From Paenibacillus pinistramenti (lineage in GTDB: Bacteria; Bacillota; Bacilli; Paenibacillales; Paenibacillaceae): DNA of 63,313 nucleotides. Positions 35,621 through 44,395 of this stretch are shown piece after piece. Each line of letters opens with the position of its first letter. Position 1 is the first letter of the stretch. The translations under genes were made by a program, and so were the position numbers. Under the pieces are notes generated by a model, which made no database searches, had not been told where the DNA came from, and worked only from the letters and a program-made list of their open reading frames with translations. The stretch spans positions 1 through 63,313 of the forward strand of contig NZ_VAWG01000017.1 in the NCBI RefSeq assembly GCF_005869875.1. Reading direction: 5' to 3'.

Positions 35621-37195
35621 TCAAGGTTTACGCGGATTGTAACAGTTCAAATCCCATGCCAATATGTTCCCGCATACGGTGCACGTTGAATGCTGTGCGT
35701 TGATAGTTAGAAGTAAAGAATAAGCAGAGGGGGCCGAGAATCTGTAGAATATTCTCGGACTCCCATCTGCTTTAATCTCGATGCGATCAATTAGTCTGTG
35801 AAGGATTTCGGGCGTTAGCTCATCGAATAACAGGAACTCCTCCAAGGAATTCTTTAGTTGGGAAAATGCTAAAGTATCGTCTTGGATTTGAAGCGATTCA
35901 TCGTACTGTCGCTTTTTGAAGTTCACCTCGTCTAACTCCTGATTGATCGAGGCAACATACTCATCATACTCGCTCTTTGGCATGTCTCCGTCAAAGTGCT
36001 TATCGTGTGCTTGCTTCTTTCGATGCTTCAATTTGTCCATTTGAGCATCCAAGGCTTTGATCGCTTTTTCATTTTGTTGCTTTTGTTTCTTTAGCTGGTT
36101 TTCAAGCTTCTTAATTACCGCTTCATTATTCAAGTTGGATACAAGCAAACGAATATCTTGAAGAATAACGGATACCAAGTCAGCTTCACGTACAAGATGA
36201 TCAGTGCATTTTTTTATTCCATGTTTATTGTAGCTACCGCACAAATAGCCTTTAACATTTTTCTTATAGTGCATTCCTCGTCCACAATCGGCACAATACG
36301 CTGTATTCGTGAACAAATGTACTTCCGATTGAGGTCTTGTACGCTTTCTACTTTCAAGCAGTTGTTGAACGACTTCAAAGTCTTTTCGTGTAATTATGGG
36401 TTCATGGGTATCCTGTACAACGATGAAGTCTTTTGATTCCTTATAGTTTCTATTTTTATTCGTTACACTTTTTGTTGTAGATCGGCATTGAACAAGATCG
36501 CCAACGTAATGAGGATTCGTAAGAATTTCTCGAACTGTTGAACCTCCCAACAAATCAGAAGCATTTTTCTTTCCAGCGATTTGAGAAGGTGTAGGAATAC
36601 CCTCCTCGTACAATTCACGTGCTATACGATCATGTCCTTTTCCTGCCAAATACCCTCTAAAAATTCTTCTGACAATATCGCGTGTCGCATCATTTCGTCT
36701 AAATAATTGACCATCTTTTACTTCAAAACCGAGTGGAGGAATCGACCCTTTAAACTCGCCACGTTGAGCTTTAAGCTTAAAGGTCGTTTTCACACGATCA
36801 CTAATACGCTGGGATTCCTGTTCATACATCCAAGCATAAAGCCCGATCATATGAACATTTCCTTCCAGTGTATTAATAGCGTTGTCTAACGTAATAATCT
36901 CAAGGTTGTTATTCTGAACCACATCTCGAATCTCGTAAGATAATCCGCCGTTTCTTGCAAGCCTCGAAAGTTCCTTAGCCAAAATCATATCGAACTTTTT
37001 AGCTTTTGCATCGGCTATAAGGCGTTGCAATACTGGACGTTTCGAAGTTGTTCCTGTTTCGATTTCGACGTAAAAGTCGAACACCGTCCACCCTCTTTCG
37101 GATACATATTTCAGAAACAGATTTCGCTGATTTTCCAACGAAGTTTTTTGTTCTTCCTTGTCGGTTGAAACTCGAACGTATATTGCACATCTCAT
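35621..37195 (-). CDS. Large serine recombinase
   Basis: This 524-aa site-specific recombinase has the resolvase fold IYVRVSTDKEEQ with catalytic Ser at residue 10, then LAKELSRLARN. A recombinase domain (residues about 155-260) is followed by a zinc ribbon YCADCGRGM with a second Cys pair further on, a coiled coil, and a C-terminal tail. This is the integrase type that moves phages, ICEs and SCC-like cassettes by joining attP and attB. The start overlaps the stop of the small upstream gene by 4 bp. The element it moves is probably the 35.5-40 kb cassette, or a larger one reaching toward the resistance-type genes. Confidence 0.9.
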   Translation of the reverse strand: MRCAIYVRVSTDKEEQKTSLENQRNLFLKYVSERGWTVFDFYVEIETGTTSKRPVLQRLIADAKAKKFDMILAKELSRLARNGGLSYEIRDVVQNNNLEIITLDNAINTLEGNVHMIGLYAWMYEQESQRISDRVKTTFKLKAQRGEFKGSIPPLGFEVKDGQLFRRNDATRDIVRRIFRGYLAGKGHDRIARELYEEGIPTPSQIAGKKNASDLLGGSTVREILTNPHYVGDLVQCRSTTKSVTNKNRNYKESKDFIVVQDTHEPIITRKDFEVVQQLLESRKRTRPQSEVHLFTNTAYCADCGRGMHYKKNVKGYLCGSYNKHGIKKCTDHLVREADLVSVILQDIRLLVSNLNNEAVIKKLENQLKKQKQQNEKAIKALDAQMDKLKHRKKQAHDKHFDGDMPKSEYDEYVASINQELDEVNFKKRQYDESLQIQDDTLAFSQLKNSLEEFLLFDELTPEILHRLIDRIEIKADGSPRIFYRFSAPSAYSLLLTINAQHSTCTVCGNILAWDLNCYNPRKP

Positions 37196-37353
37196 GCGGC
37201 ATTCTTCCTTTCGTCATGAGATGTGACTGTATTCACCTGAGTACGATCGTAATAGGACCCGATCAGGTTGTCAATTTTTTCGTCAATCAATGTTTGGATG
37301 ATGTCTTCGAAAGACAATTTGTATTCGTTATTGAAAATTCTTTCAACTTGCAT
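37192..37353 (-). CDS. Small protein translationally coupled to serine recombinase
   Basis: This 53-aa protein starts MQVERIFNNEYKLSFEDIIQ. AGGAGG lies 7 nt before its ATG at 37353, and its stop overlaps the recombinase start (ATGA). Small genes of this kind often precede serine recombinases in Bacillota cassettes. I do not recognise its function; a directionality factor or a leader for coupling is possible. Confidence 0.55.
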   Translation of the reverse strand: MQVERIFNNEYKLSFEDIIQTLIDEKIDNLIGSYYDRTQVNTVTSHDERKNAA

Positions 37354-37761
37354 ATTTATTCCTCCTCCGATTATTAAGTTTGAGAGCATGTTGGATAGTC
37401 GGAAGGATTCAATACACATTTCTTCCAGAAACGAGTATGAACCGTATTTCTATCACTTCACCGAAGAAATCTGCAGTATTTCTTTTCGGTGATTTGAGTA
37501 TATGAAAAAAACAAGTGTTTGAGTTCGAAAAACGGTTCTACCCCTGTCGAAGTCGCTTTAAAGCATTAAAGTGATTGATGTGTTGGGAAGTGGCTCCTTT
37601 GCTTAATGCATGGAGCTTTTTTTGCTATTTCCCACTATTTCAGTTATATCGCCTTGTGAGGAATCTATTATACAGAAAGTGGGATGAGGGGCTTCGCTCG
37701 TCGGGAGACTTCCAACTTCACCTCCTCCCTACGGGAGTAACGGTTCAGTAGGAATCTCCAT

Positions 37762-37881
37762 CAATTCGTTGCATTCGCCTGGGGCGACCGTTCACCCTTC
37801 GGCACTATAAAACGAATTGCGACTCGCTCGCCCCTTGGGAAAACAGTTGCCCATTCTGGGCAAGCGTCTCATTTGAGACGC
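37762..37881. repeat. Dense inverted-repeat cluster with two abutting perfect hairpins (oriT-like candidate)
   Basis: Two perfect hairpins touch without spacer: TTGCCCA-TTC-TGGGCAA (37847-37863) and GCGTCTC-ATTT-GAGACGC (37864-37881). Before them are nested inverted repeats CAATTCGTT (37762-37770) with AACGAATTG (37811-37819), and GGGGCGA (37781-37787) with TCGCCCC (37828-37834). No gene overlaps. The position just upstream of a replication-relaxation-like gene suits a nicking or transfer origin, a replication start or a structured RNA leader. Confidence 0.6.
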
Positions 37882-37929
37882 ACAAAAGCCCAAACAAACC
37901 GCATTAATTATCAAAGGAGGGAACCAGTC

Positions 37930-38532
37930 ATGCCGAGAAGAAACAAGCCTTATATCACGCAATATTTTGAGCGTGACCGTAATGCATTCACCGCACTATT
38001 TCGTACTGGACATGTTAGATACGAGCATTTACTTCAATGTGGATTAGCAGATTCCAGAATCAAAAATTTAATGCGAGATGGTCATTTCGAGAAGGTGTTT
38101 TACAAGCAAATTGGTGAGATCAAGGAATGTTACAAACTCACTAAATCTGGACGAGCTTTAGCATATCAGCTTTGGGGATTAGACAAGCAGTACCATGCAC
38201 AGAACCCGTTGCATGATATTGTGATTGCAGAAAAGTATTTTAGCATCCCATTGGAATCTCGTGATCAGTGGGTTACGGAAAGTCAAATTCGTGATAAGTT
38301 TCTGGAACGATTAGATGACCTGAGGAATCAGGGAAAGGAAGAGGAAGCAAGGATTTATGAGGATATGCATAACAAAGGGTTAATATCGATGGCAGATGCC
38401 GTATATGTCGATGAAAACGGAACAGAAATTGCTTTCGAAGTGGTCACGAACACATACGGTCAAGAAGAAATACAGGCAAAAGAAACACTTGTGAAATTAA
38501 TGAATTTTGGATACGAAACATCCAAAGCGTAG
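37930..38532 (+). CDS. Replication-relaxation-like DNA-processing protein
   Basis: This 200-aa protein has an N-terminal winged-helix-like part (YITQYFERDRNAFTALFRTGHVRY, YKLTKSGRALAYQL), an HDIVIAEKYF segment, and a C-terminal half with MADAVYVDENGTEIAFEVV. That last segment resembles the nuclease-like core of Replic_Relax family proteins of mobile elements. The start ATG 37930 has AAAGGAGGG upstream; an upstream in-frame start lies in the hairpin region and is rejected. It is followed by another DNA-binding-like gene 10 bp downstream. Assignment to the family rests on pattern memory only. Confidence 0.5.
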   Translation: MPRRNKPYITQYFERDRNAFTALFRTGHVRYEHLLQCGLADSRIKNLMRDGHFEKVFYKQIGEIKECYKLTKSGRALAYQLWGLDKQYHAQNPLHDIVIAEKYFSIPLESRDQWVTESQIRDKFLERLDDLRNQGKEEEARIYEDMHNKGLISMADAVYVDENGTEIAFEVVTNTYGQEEIQAKETLVKLMNFGYETSKA

Positions 38533-38542
38533 GAGGTGAAAA

Positions 38543-39634
38543 ATGAGCAATATCAACGAAAAGAAACAACGAGTAAGTGAGCGTTATCATGAGTATTTGT
38601 TTATTATCTATCATTTTGGCAACAAGGTAATCCTCATGAAACAGCTATTCCGATACGCCCGAATTCTTGGCTTAGCTCAAAGTTATTCAATCTTTTACGG
38701 ACAAATTAAGGAATTAGCTGAAGCCGAGATTATACGCAGAGAACCATTTACTGCTTATGGGAAAAAGACACAGCTCCATATGCTCACATTAAAGAAATTC
38801 GGAATCCGATTCATTGAGGGTAAAGGAAGCAGTCAAAGTGTAGCGGCAGTCCCGGAATCATATACAAATGAACGTATTCTCGTCTCGATATTCAAAAATT
38901 GTTACATCTTGAATAAGGTAATTCCTCGAATACAACATAAATGCCTCAATATCACCGTTGAGACAGTCATCGAATTGATTAATAAAGATCATAGTAACAT
39001 TCTGGAATCAAAAAATCAGGGCGTTGTGTTCTTGCATAATATCCTTGATTGTTCAACACTTCATCCCTACTTGAACTCTGACGAGATCAATTATGAAATC
39101 AATCGGTTAACTGACATTAAGCAAAAACGTTTAATGGGTTTAGTGGGAGGTGCTTCGCCATCGGAATGTAAAGATCAAATATCTATGTCTCCGAAGCTTA
39201 CAAAACTGGACTCTTATTCAATAGACAGTTTGATAAATGCACATGTGTATATCGCTCAAGTAAAGATCGTCCAAAATAAACCGTTAATTACTTTATTGCT
39301 GTTTGATGTTTATAACAAGCAGGCTATTTACCGAATGGCAACTCAGATTGCCTGTGCCTTTCATATGATCGGACGTTATTTTAACAATTTTTCACTGAGA
39401 GTAGGGATTGTCGGTATCGACGAAGTTGCGTGTAGAAGATTGGAATCGGAAGCAGATGCAGTAGTAAGTGATTTCTTTACAAAAGAAATAAAGGGTTCAA
39501 GATTGTCTCGTATCTTAGCAGATTGGAGAGTTAGTTCCATTGAACAGGAGCTAATTCAAATCCGATTTACGCATTACGATATAACCAACCAGTATTTGGA
39601 GGGCCTTAAGCATTCCAATTTAATAAGAAAATGA
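38543..39634 (+). CDS. Winged-helix-like protein of recombinase cassette
   Basis: The 363-aa product is not recognised. Residues 10-95 look like a winged helix (FGNKVILMKQLFRYARILGLAQS, then TLKKFGIRFIEG), parallel to the N-terminal part of the preceding gene. The rest is alpha/beta with no visible catalytic motif. The ribosome site AGGAGGTG lies 6-8 nt before ATG 38543. Co-transcribed with the preceding gene and followed by a terminator, it probably acts in maintenance or control of the mobile cassette. Confidence 0.6.
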   Translation: MSNINEKKQRVSERYHEYLFIIYHFGNKVILMKQLFRYARILGLAQSYSIFYGQIKELAEAEIIRREPFTAYGKKTQLHMLTLKKFGIRFIEGKGSSQSVAAVPESYTNERILVSIFKNCYILNKVIPRIQHKCLNITVETVIELINKDHSNILESKNQGVVFLHNILDCSTLHPYLNSDEINYEINRLTDIKQKRLMGLVGGASPSECKDQISMSPKLTKLDSYSIDSLINAHVYIAQVKIVQNKPLITLLLFDVYNKQAIYRMATQIACAFHMIGRYFNNFSLRVGIVGIDEVACRRLESEADAVVSDFFTKEIKGSRLSRILADWRVSSIEQELIQIRFTHYDITNQYLEGLKHSNLIRK

Positions 39635-39639
39635 ACCGA

Positions 39640-39675
39640 GGCAAGTCCATCATTAGAGGTGGATTTGTCTTTTTC
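39640..39675 (+). terminator. Intrinsic terminator
   Basis: GGCAAGTCCA (39640-39649) pairs with TGGATTTGTC (39660-39669), including G-U pairs, followed by a T run. It ends the cassette two-gene unit. Confidence 0.85.
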
Positions 39676-40533
39676 ATTTGTCAGTTATCAACTCGATTCG
39701 ACTTGTATATGATATGAGATCTTTCAATGGAAGTGAAAAGCAATGTCATACCAACGTGCAAAATCGAATAACAAAATAGTCCGTTTAAGAGATTTCGGAT
39801 GTGAAAATAAAAAGCATCGGCGTTGAAGGTATGATCGCCTAAAAAGTTAACCGAGGAACTAACCCTTCCTGGCAGTGCCGTTGACGGTGGGCGTGTTTGC
39901 CTTGCAAGTTCGGTGAGGCATAGCCTGCCATAGCCGAACTTATAAAGATTTCCTTCTTTTCTCATGAAGGATGTGACTGTCCTGGTTCCCGAAAGGGATA
40001 GGGGGGCAAGCAATAATCGTGGTGATTACGGAGCGTTTGATACCAGACCTTGGCTCCGCTGAGCTTGTCGCTATTTGCGAGGCTGATGATACGGATACCT
40101 CGGCGGATTATACGCCATATTACTATCACAGCTCACCCTTGCTACGCTTAAATTAACCATTTTGGCGTAGCAGGGGGGGCATCGAGCCGTTTGCCTAACT
40201 CAAACCGCCATATTAAAAAACAACCCTATGCTGATGCATCAACTCAGCGGTTACATAGATAAACATTAGTAGGCGAGATGGTCGGGGAGGCAGAAACTAT
40301 TGCATCTTGAATATATCAGAATGAATTGCATATAACATAAAATCAATAAAACAGGAGTGCTTGTCAGTACATTTAATGCAGGATGTACGCACCCGCTGGA
40401 GAAATTGCTTAAAGTGATTTTCGACCATACAGCGGTTACATTTTATGGTAACATATTGGTGGAAGTTATTTTTTACTGAAAATAATGGAAGGGGTGACGT
40501 GTTTTGATAAGGAAGGATAATCAAAATTGTATG
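39676..40533. other. Long structured intergenic region
   Basis: No supported gene is seen in about 860 bp. Perfect inverted repeats are AAGTTCGG (39905-39912) with CCGAACTT (39933-39940), and GCTACGC (40141-40147) with GCGTAGC (40165-40171), the latter followed by seven Gs. Possible reverse-strand frames (39681-40013, 40297-40524) lack ribosome sites and domain content. It may hold an attachment site or a decayed element. Confidence 0.4.
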
Positions 40534-40579
40534 TTTATGAGAGGGCTTGCCTCTTAGTGGAGTTTAGTCCTCTCATAAA
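40534..40579 (+). promoter_or_regulatory. Leader with two mutually exclusive hairpins before phosphotransferase
   Basis: TTTATGAGAGG (40534-40544) pairs perfectly with CCTCTCATAAA (40569-40579). Its AGAGG (40540-40544) can instead pair with CCTCT at 40550-40554. The long hairpin ends only 3-4 nt before the GGGAGGA ribosome site. This geometry fits an attenuator, as known for inducible antibiotic-resistance genes of Bacillota. Confidence 0.6.
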
Positions 40580-40600
40580 TAATGGGAGGAATACATCGAA

Positions 40601-41581
40601 ATGATGAAGCTAAGTAACATGGTTAAAGGTTTGGCATCAGATGCCGTTGCAAAAAGTCTTATTCAAAATTGGGAACATGACGAAGGTACATTAATGTTCT
40701 GGCGTGCCAGTTCCAACTTCGTATATGCTTTCGAGAATAAGCAGGAGAAATATTTTTTGCGATTCAGCTATGATCAAGAAAATTCTTTCGAACAAATTAC
40801 AGCAGAGCTTGAATTCATGAAATATTTGAAATCGAATCATTACCCTTGTGTTTCTCCTATTCTTTCAGTAAATGAAAAGTATATTGAGACAGTACAGAAC
40901 TCAGAAAGAACGTATTTTGCAGTTGTGTTTAGTTCAGCCAAAGGCATCACATTGAATGAGAACATAACCGAGGTGCAATGCGAGGACTGGGGACGGTCAC
41001 TTGCTTTCTTGCATCAATTATCGAGAGTGTACGAGCCTGTTAGTACGAAACGATTCAATTGGCAGGATATACTTCGGAAGATTGATGCTATGTTACAAGC
41101 CTTCCCAGATGAAAAAGAAGCAATTGAGGAGCTTGGTAAACTTATTGAGCGGCTTCAATCGTTTCCTATCTCGAAAAGTAATTATGGATTAATCCATTAT
41201 GATTTTCAACTGGATAACATATTTTATGAAGAGAAAAATCGTTCGTTCAGTGTTATTGATTTTGATGATGCTGTTTATAGTTGGTACGCTCACGACATTG
41301 TAACTGCACTTGATGATTTTCTTGGTGATGACATGAACTTGGAAAACTTTCAAGTGAAATCGTTTCTAAAAGGTTACAGTTCAGTAATTCCGCTAAGTGA
41401 TGAGGACATTAATCAGTTTCCGTATTTTCAAAGGTTCATGAAGTTATATAGGTTCTCGAAATTGTTATGGTCGTTGGAAGGTTCCGAGGTCTCAGATGCA
41501 CCCAAGTGGCTTGATGATGTAAAATTAAAGTTCGCTCGTGTTAGAGATGAATTGAGATTGGGATTTCAAGAGCAACGCTGA
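40601..41581 (+). CDS. APH-like phosphotransferase
   Basis: This 326-aa protein has the aminoglycoside-phosphotransferase/choline-kinase fold. The catalytic loop YGLIHYDFQLDNIFYE has the HxDxxxxN pattern near residue 200, followed by VIDFDDA (metal-binding Asp) near 220. The N-terminal lobe shows SNFVYAFENKQEKYFLRFS with a candidate ATP-binding Lys. The substrate cannot be fixed; aminoglycosides, macrolides or endogenous small molecules are possible. A structured leader precedes it and a terminator follows, so it is a single-gene unit. The leader favours drug-inducible expression (inference). Confidence 0.78.
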   Translation: MMKLSNMVKGLASDAVAKSLIQNWEHDEGTLMFWRASSNFVYAFENKQEKYFLRFSYDQENSFEQITAELEFMKYLKSNHYPCVSPILSVNEKYIETVQNSERTYFAVVFSSAKGITLNENITEVQCEDWGRSLAFLHQLSRVYEPVSTKRFNWQDILRKIDAMLQAFPDEKEAIEELGKLIERLQSFPISKSNYGLIHYDFQLDNIFYEEKNRSFSVIDFDDAVYSWYAHDIVTALDDFLGDDMNLENFQVKSFLKGYSSVIPLSDEDINQFPYFQRFMKLYRFSKLLWSLEGSEVSDAPKWLDDVKLKFARVRDELRLGFQEQR

Positions 41582-41588
41582 GTAAGTG

Positions 41589-41636
41589 ACAAACAAGATT
41601 CACCAAGTGTAATGCAAGGTGGATCTTGTTTGTTTT
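41589..41636 (+). terminator. Intrinsic terminator after phosphotransferase
   Basis: A 16-bp stem with one mismatch (41589-41604 with 41618-41633) and a 13-nt loop ends in a short T run. Confidence 0.75.
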
Positions 41637-41736
41637 GGCTCTGTTAAACTATGATGCTGTTTTTTATTGAAGTAACGGATAGAAATGCTTAACAAGACTA
41701 AGAAATTAAATGTTTGGAAAGTAATTGTGAAACGAG

Positions 41737-42306
41737 GTGGCATCTATCGAAAAATATATAGTGGTTAACCAAATTATGAAAAATTTTAACAAACCATGGG
41801 CAATTGCTGGAGGATGGTCAATAGACCTTTTTCTCGGAAAAGTAACCAGAGAGCATGACGATATTGAAATTGTCCTTTACAGAAAAGACCAGTTAGCTAT
41901 TCAAGAGTATTTAGATGACTGGTCTTTTAAGAAGATGCAAAATCGAACTGTATTACCCTGGGCAAGAAATGAGCATTTAGCATTACCAATACATGAAACG
42001 TATGCTGAAAAAGCAAATGAGAAAATAGAAATTCTTTTAAATGAATTGGATGGCGAACACTGGCTGTACCGTAGAGACAGTAGAATAAAACGAGAATTAG
42101 ATAAAGCATTTTTGACCACAAATAGTGGGATACCAATTCTAAGTCCTGAAATCGCTCTGCTTTACAAATCGAAAGACCCAAGACCAAAAGACGAGATGGA
42201 TTTTAGAAACATCTATAATTACATGAGTATGGAACAAAAACAATGGCTTCGGGATTCGCTGAGAATGATCTATTTAGAGCATTCCTGGATTGATTTGTTA
42301 AACTAA
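41737..42306 (+). CDS. Nucleotidyltransferase of LinB/ANT(2'')-like type
   Basis: This 189-aa protein has PWAIAGGWSIDLFLGKVTREHDDIEI at residues about 20-45, the signature of aminoglycoside-2''/lincosamide adenylyltransferase-like proteins, with GGW and the paired acidic residues for metal binding. The expected reaction is AMP transfer from ATP to an antibiotic hydroxyl; the substrate is unknown. The start is uncertain. GTG 41737 lies inside an AGGTGG sequence that itself looks like a ribosome site, so initiation could occur at an ATC at 41746 or at GTG 41761. It has its own terminator at 42326. Confidence 0.75.
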   Translation: MASIEKYIVVNQIMKNFNKPWAIAGGWSIDLFLGKVTREHDDIEIVLYRKDQLAIQEYLDDWSFKKMQNRTVLPWARNEHLALPIHETYAEKANEKIEILLNELDGEHWLYRRDSRIKRELDKAFLTTNSGIPILSPEIALLYKSKDPRPKDEMDFRNIYNYMSMEQKQWLRDSLRMIYLEHSWIDLLN

Positions 42307-42325
42307 CGAATACGATTGATTAATC

Positions 42326-42351
42326 AACCGTCCTTTCGTTGGACGGTTTTT
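42326..42351 (+). terminator. Intrinsic terminator after nucleotidyltransferase
   Basis: AACCGTCC and GGACGGTT flank a 7-nt loop at 42326-42348, followed by Ts. Confidence 0.88.
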
Positions 42352-42471
42352 CTTTTAGTCAAGGTGAATGACAGCCACATCTTATTGTAAAATAGACCTA
42401 TCTACCGTCAGCACTCAAGTCACGTAGAATCGGTGGCACTGTTGGTGCGAAAGGTGTAGCCGTCTTAATCA

Positions 42472-42503
42472 CAAAAAGAGGGGCCCTCTAATCAGGGCCT
42501 CTT
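42472..42503 (-). terminator. Intrinsic terminator of exonuclease gene
   Basis: On the minus strand GGGCCTCTTT pairs with its complement at 42475-42486 (two-base bulge), with a T run beyond. It ends 4 bp from the exonuclease stop codon. Confidence 0.8.
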
Positions 42504-42506
42504 TGT

Positions 42507-43172
42507 CTATTGCGCGATATTCAACAAATTCGCAAGATCGCCGAAAGGCATGTAATTCGCTTCATTGTCGGTTGAATAAACAATTCTAGTTTCGAACGCA
42601 GGTTCTTCGGCGGCGTTATTACATTCCAGGATGAATTTTGAAAAATGCCTTTTAAATAATTTTGCCGTGTTGAAGGCATCGTCAAGTGCGTTATGCTGTT
42701 TTCCGATAAAGGGAAGCTCTTCGGCCTTCAAGGATTTCTTCAGACCCATTCTCTGGCCGATGTCAGCCCCGCTCAAACGGGTGTAGGACAACTGGATATC
42801 GTTATAATTCTTGATCCAGCTTAAGTCCATTTTCTTTGCGCTGCATTCCCGCACCAGCTGATATTTGTCGTCCGGCCCCCAGGAGCAAAGATAATAATCC
42901 TCGCCCAGCCAGGCTTTGAAGTGCTCAATCGCCTCTGTAAACAGCGGGGCATTATCTACGTCCGATTGAGTGACCCCGGTGAATTCCGTCGTCAGTTTGG
43001 AAATTTTGGGACTTCGCGAAGGCTGCACATAAGTGTGGTACAAATCAGTCATGCTCAGTCCGCCATGCTCATCCGCTTGAAGCTCAATCGCTCCGATCTC
43101 GATGGTTTCAGCCGTATGCTTTTGCGAACGGAGTACCGTGAACTCCAGGTCAAATACGATGTATTTCATCAT
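42507..43172 (-). CDS. DEDDh 3'-5' exonuclease
   Basis: This exonuclease has IVFDLEFTV (first two acidic residues), a middle Asp region (SWGPDDKYQL) and the ExoIII box HNALDDAFNTAKLF with the DEDDh His and final Asp. The family includes KapD, ExoX and the DnaQ epsilon subunit, which trim DNA or RNA 3' ends. Of three consecutive ATGs, the second or third has the best distance to AAGGAG; a GTG further upstream is rejected. It is about 221 aa. No operon partner is present. It is probably a host repair or RNA-processing enzyme. Confidence 0.8.
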   Translation of the reverse strand: MMKYIVFDLEFTVLRSQKHTAETIEIGAIELQADEHGGLSMTDLYHTYVQPSRSPKISKLTTEFTGVTQSDVDNAPLFTEAIEHFKAWLGEDYYLCSWGPDDKYQLVRECSAKKMDLSWIKNYNDIQLSYTRLSGADIGQRMGLKKSLKAEELPFIGKQHNALDDAFNTAKLFKRHFSKFILECNNAAEEPAFETRIVYSTDNEANYMPFGDLANLLNIAQ

Positions 43173-43264
43173 CATCGGCTCCTTTATGTATTTGCTTACT
43201 GCAAGTGTACAGGAGGCTGGGTGACAACGGGTTGTCACGAATGGATGTTCGGGGGGGCATTCGC

Positions 43265-43432
43265 ACGCCCAAATCTGTATAATTTTATCAGACTGGGTCC
43301 AAAGCCGAGATTATTTATTGGATTATCGTCAGGAGCAAAACCGGATGCAACCGCTGTTATGCGTGAGCTGCAGCGTTATGCGGAAGTAACGCCGTGGTTC
43401 GCTGGCGTGTTTAAAGTAAGTAAGGCAACATT
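43265..43432 (+). pseudogene. Remnant of a TIR-type gene (5' part only)
   Basis: The sequence from GCCCAAATCTG through CAACATTG parallels 53671-53931: the same upstream tract (CTGTATAATTTTATCAG) and then codons for KPRLFIG, MRELQ.YAE and PWFAGVFKV. About 100 bp between upstream tract and coding part are missing, and the copy ends after about 45 codons. It is clearly diverged from the intact gene, so it is a decayed relative and not a fresh duplicate. Together the two bracket the type I restriction locus. Confidence 0.75.
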
Positions 43433-43496
43433 GTAGAAGCAGTCAAAGTCATCTTAGAGCCTAAATAATCGTGCTGAAGCCTAAAAGTCATGTTAC

Positions 43497-43558
43497 GAGC
43501 CGAGTGAAAAGCGGAAGTTTACTCCTGTTTTTCCTCGGCCTTTTCTTTAAAACACGGA
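43497..43558. repeat. GAGCCGAG hairpin element, copy A
   Basis: GAGCCGAG (43497-43504) pairs with CTCGGC (43534-43539). The inside matches copy C closely (CTCCTGTTTTT), and a T-rich tail follows. Copies B (59060) and C (61980) share the frame. Confidence 0.75.
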
Positions 43559-43673
43559 TGAAAAAGTTTGTAACACGACTAAGGTAGGTGATCCATGCAA
43601 TCAGACCTTTCCTACAAGGGTAGGGAGAGGTAAATCCGCCCTCGAATAACTCATATGTCGTAGTTATCAGATT

Positions 43674-43712
43674 AAAGTTGTTTGCTCTGTGATGGAGTGG
43701 ACAACTTTTTTT
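43674..43712 (+). terminator. Terminator-like hairpin without an upstream gene
   Basis: AAAGTTGT (43674-43681) and ACAACTTT (43701-43708) are followed by Ts, upstream of the restriction operon promoter. No gene precedes it, so it may be a relic or insulate the locus. Confidence 0.6.
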
Positions 43713-43746
43713 AAAATGTAATTTTTCGAAATTAATAAAAACATCA

Positions 43747-43775
43747 TTGCACTTTCAGGAATATTCTGGTAGGAT
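43747..43775 (+). promoter_or_regulatory. Promoter of type I restriction operon
   Basis: TTGCAC (43747-43752), 17-bp spacer, TAGGAT (43770-43775). The spacer contains the palindrome GAATATTC (43759-43766), a possible operator. The start codon is 45 bp downstream. Confidence 0.55.
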
Positions 43776-43819
43776 ACAAGTATCGTTGAAATATTAATTT
43801 AAGAAAGGCACGAATTCAC

Positions 43820-44395
43820 ATGAGAAAATTAGAGGATGTGGTTGAGTTTGTAAGTGGTTCGCCTCAATTTAGGATTATAGGAACATCTGATCATACGGCG
43901 CCACTGTACACCTATTATGGTCAATCCGATCTTGAAGCGGGTTTGGTGGGTATGGATTCAAATGGTAGTGACGGCAAACAAGTGCGAACCTTTGATAAGG
44001 TCAATACGCTCTGTCAAGGTGATGTTGTTTTCAGTTTGATATCGGGAAAATCTACGATCATTGGCGTGAAGCATCAGGGGTATCTATACACGCAAAACTA
44101 CGTCAAACTAGTGGCTGGCAACAAAATTGATTCCAAATATCTTGTTTTCTTGCTTAATGAAGATCCATCCATCAAGAAGCAGTTTCAAGTGGGATTACAG
44201 GGTTCTCAAGTTCTAAAATACACGCTGAAACAAGTGAAAGAACTTGAGCTGCCGGATTTGCCAACCATAGACAGACAGCGGATGATAGGTGAGCTTTATT
44301 TCAATCTATTACGGCTGGAAGCCTTAAGAAATAGAGCGGCAAAATCCGAAACGAATATAGTGCTGGAGAAGCTTAGGGAGGCGAGTAATAAATGA
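43820..44395 (+). CDS. Half-length HsdS-like specificity protein (single TRD)
   Basis: The 191-aa product looks like one target-recognition domain plus one long helix of a type I specificity subunit: GDVVFSLISGKSTIIG, TQNYVKLVAG and LKYTLKQVKELELPDLPTIDRQRMIGELY followed by a helical tail. Full HsdS proteins carry two such units. Half-size subunits can work as dimers. It lacks the direct repeats that surround the three cassettes farther downstream, so it stands apart from the exchange system. Its stop overlaps the HsdR start (ATGA). Confidence 0.75.
   Translation: MRKLEDVVEFVSGSPQFRIIGTSDHTAPLYTYYGQSDLEAGLVGMDSNGSDGKQVRTFDKVNTLCQGDVVFSLISGKSTIIGVKHQGYLYTQNYVKLVAGNKIDSKYLVFLLNEDPSIKKQFQVGLQGSQVLKYTLKQVKELELPDLPTIDRQRMIGELYFNLLRLEALRNRAAKSETNIVLEKLREASNK

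Noticed and set aside
36158..36436. Plus-strand frame opposite the serine recombinase
   Set aside because: It is antisense to a well-supported recombinase gene and has no ribosome site or domain.
39681..40524. Two minus-strand frames (39681-40013 and 40297-40524)
   Set aside because: No ribosome site or recognisable domain; the reading is consistent with chance in an intergenic region.
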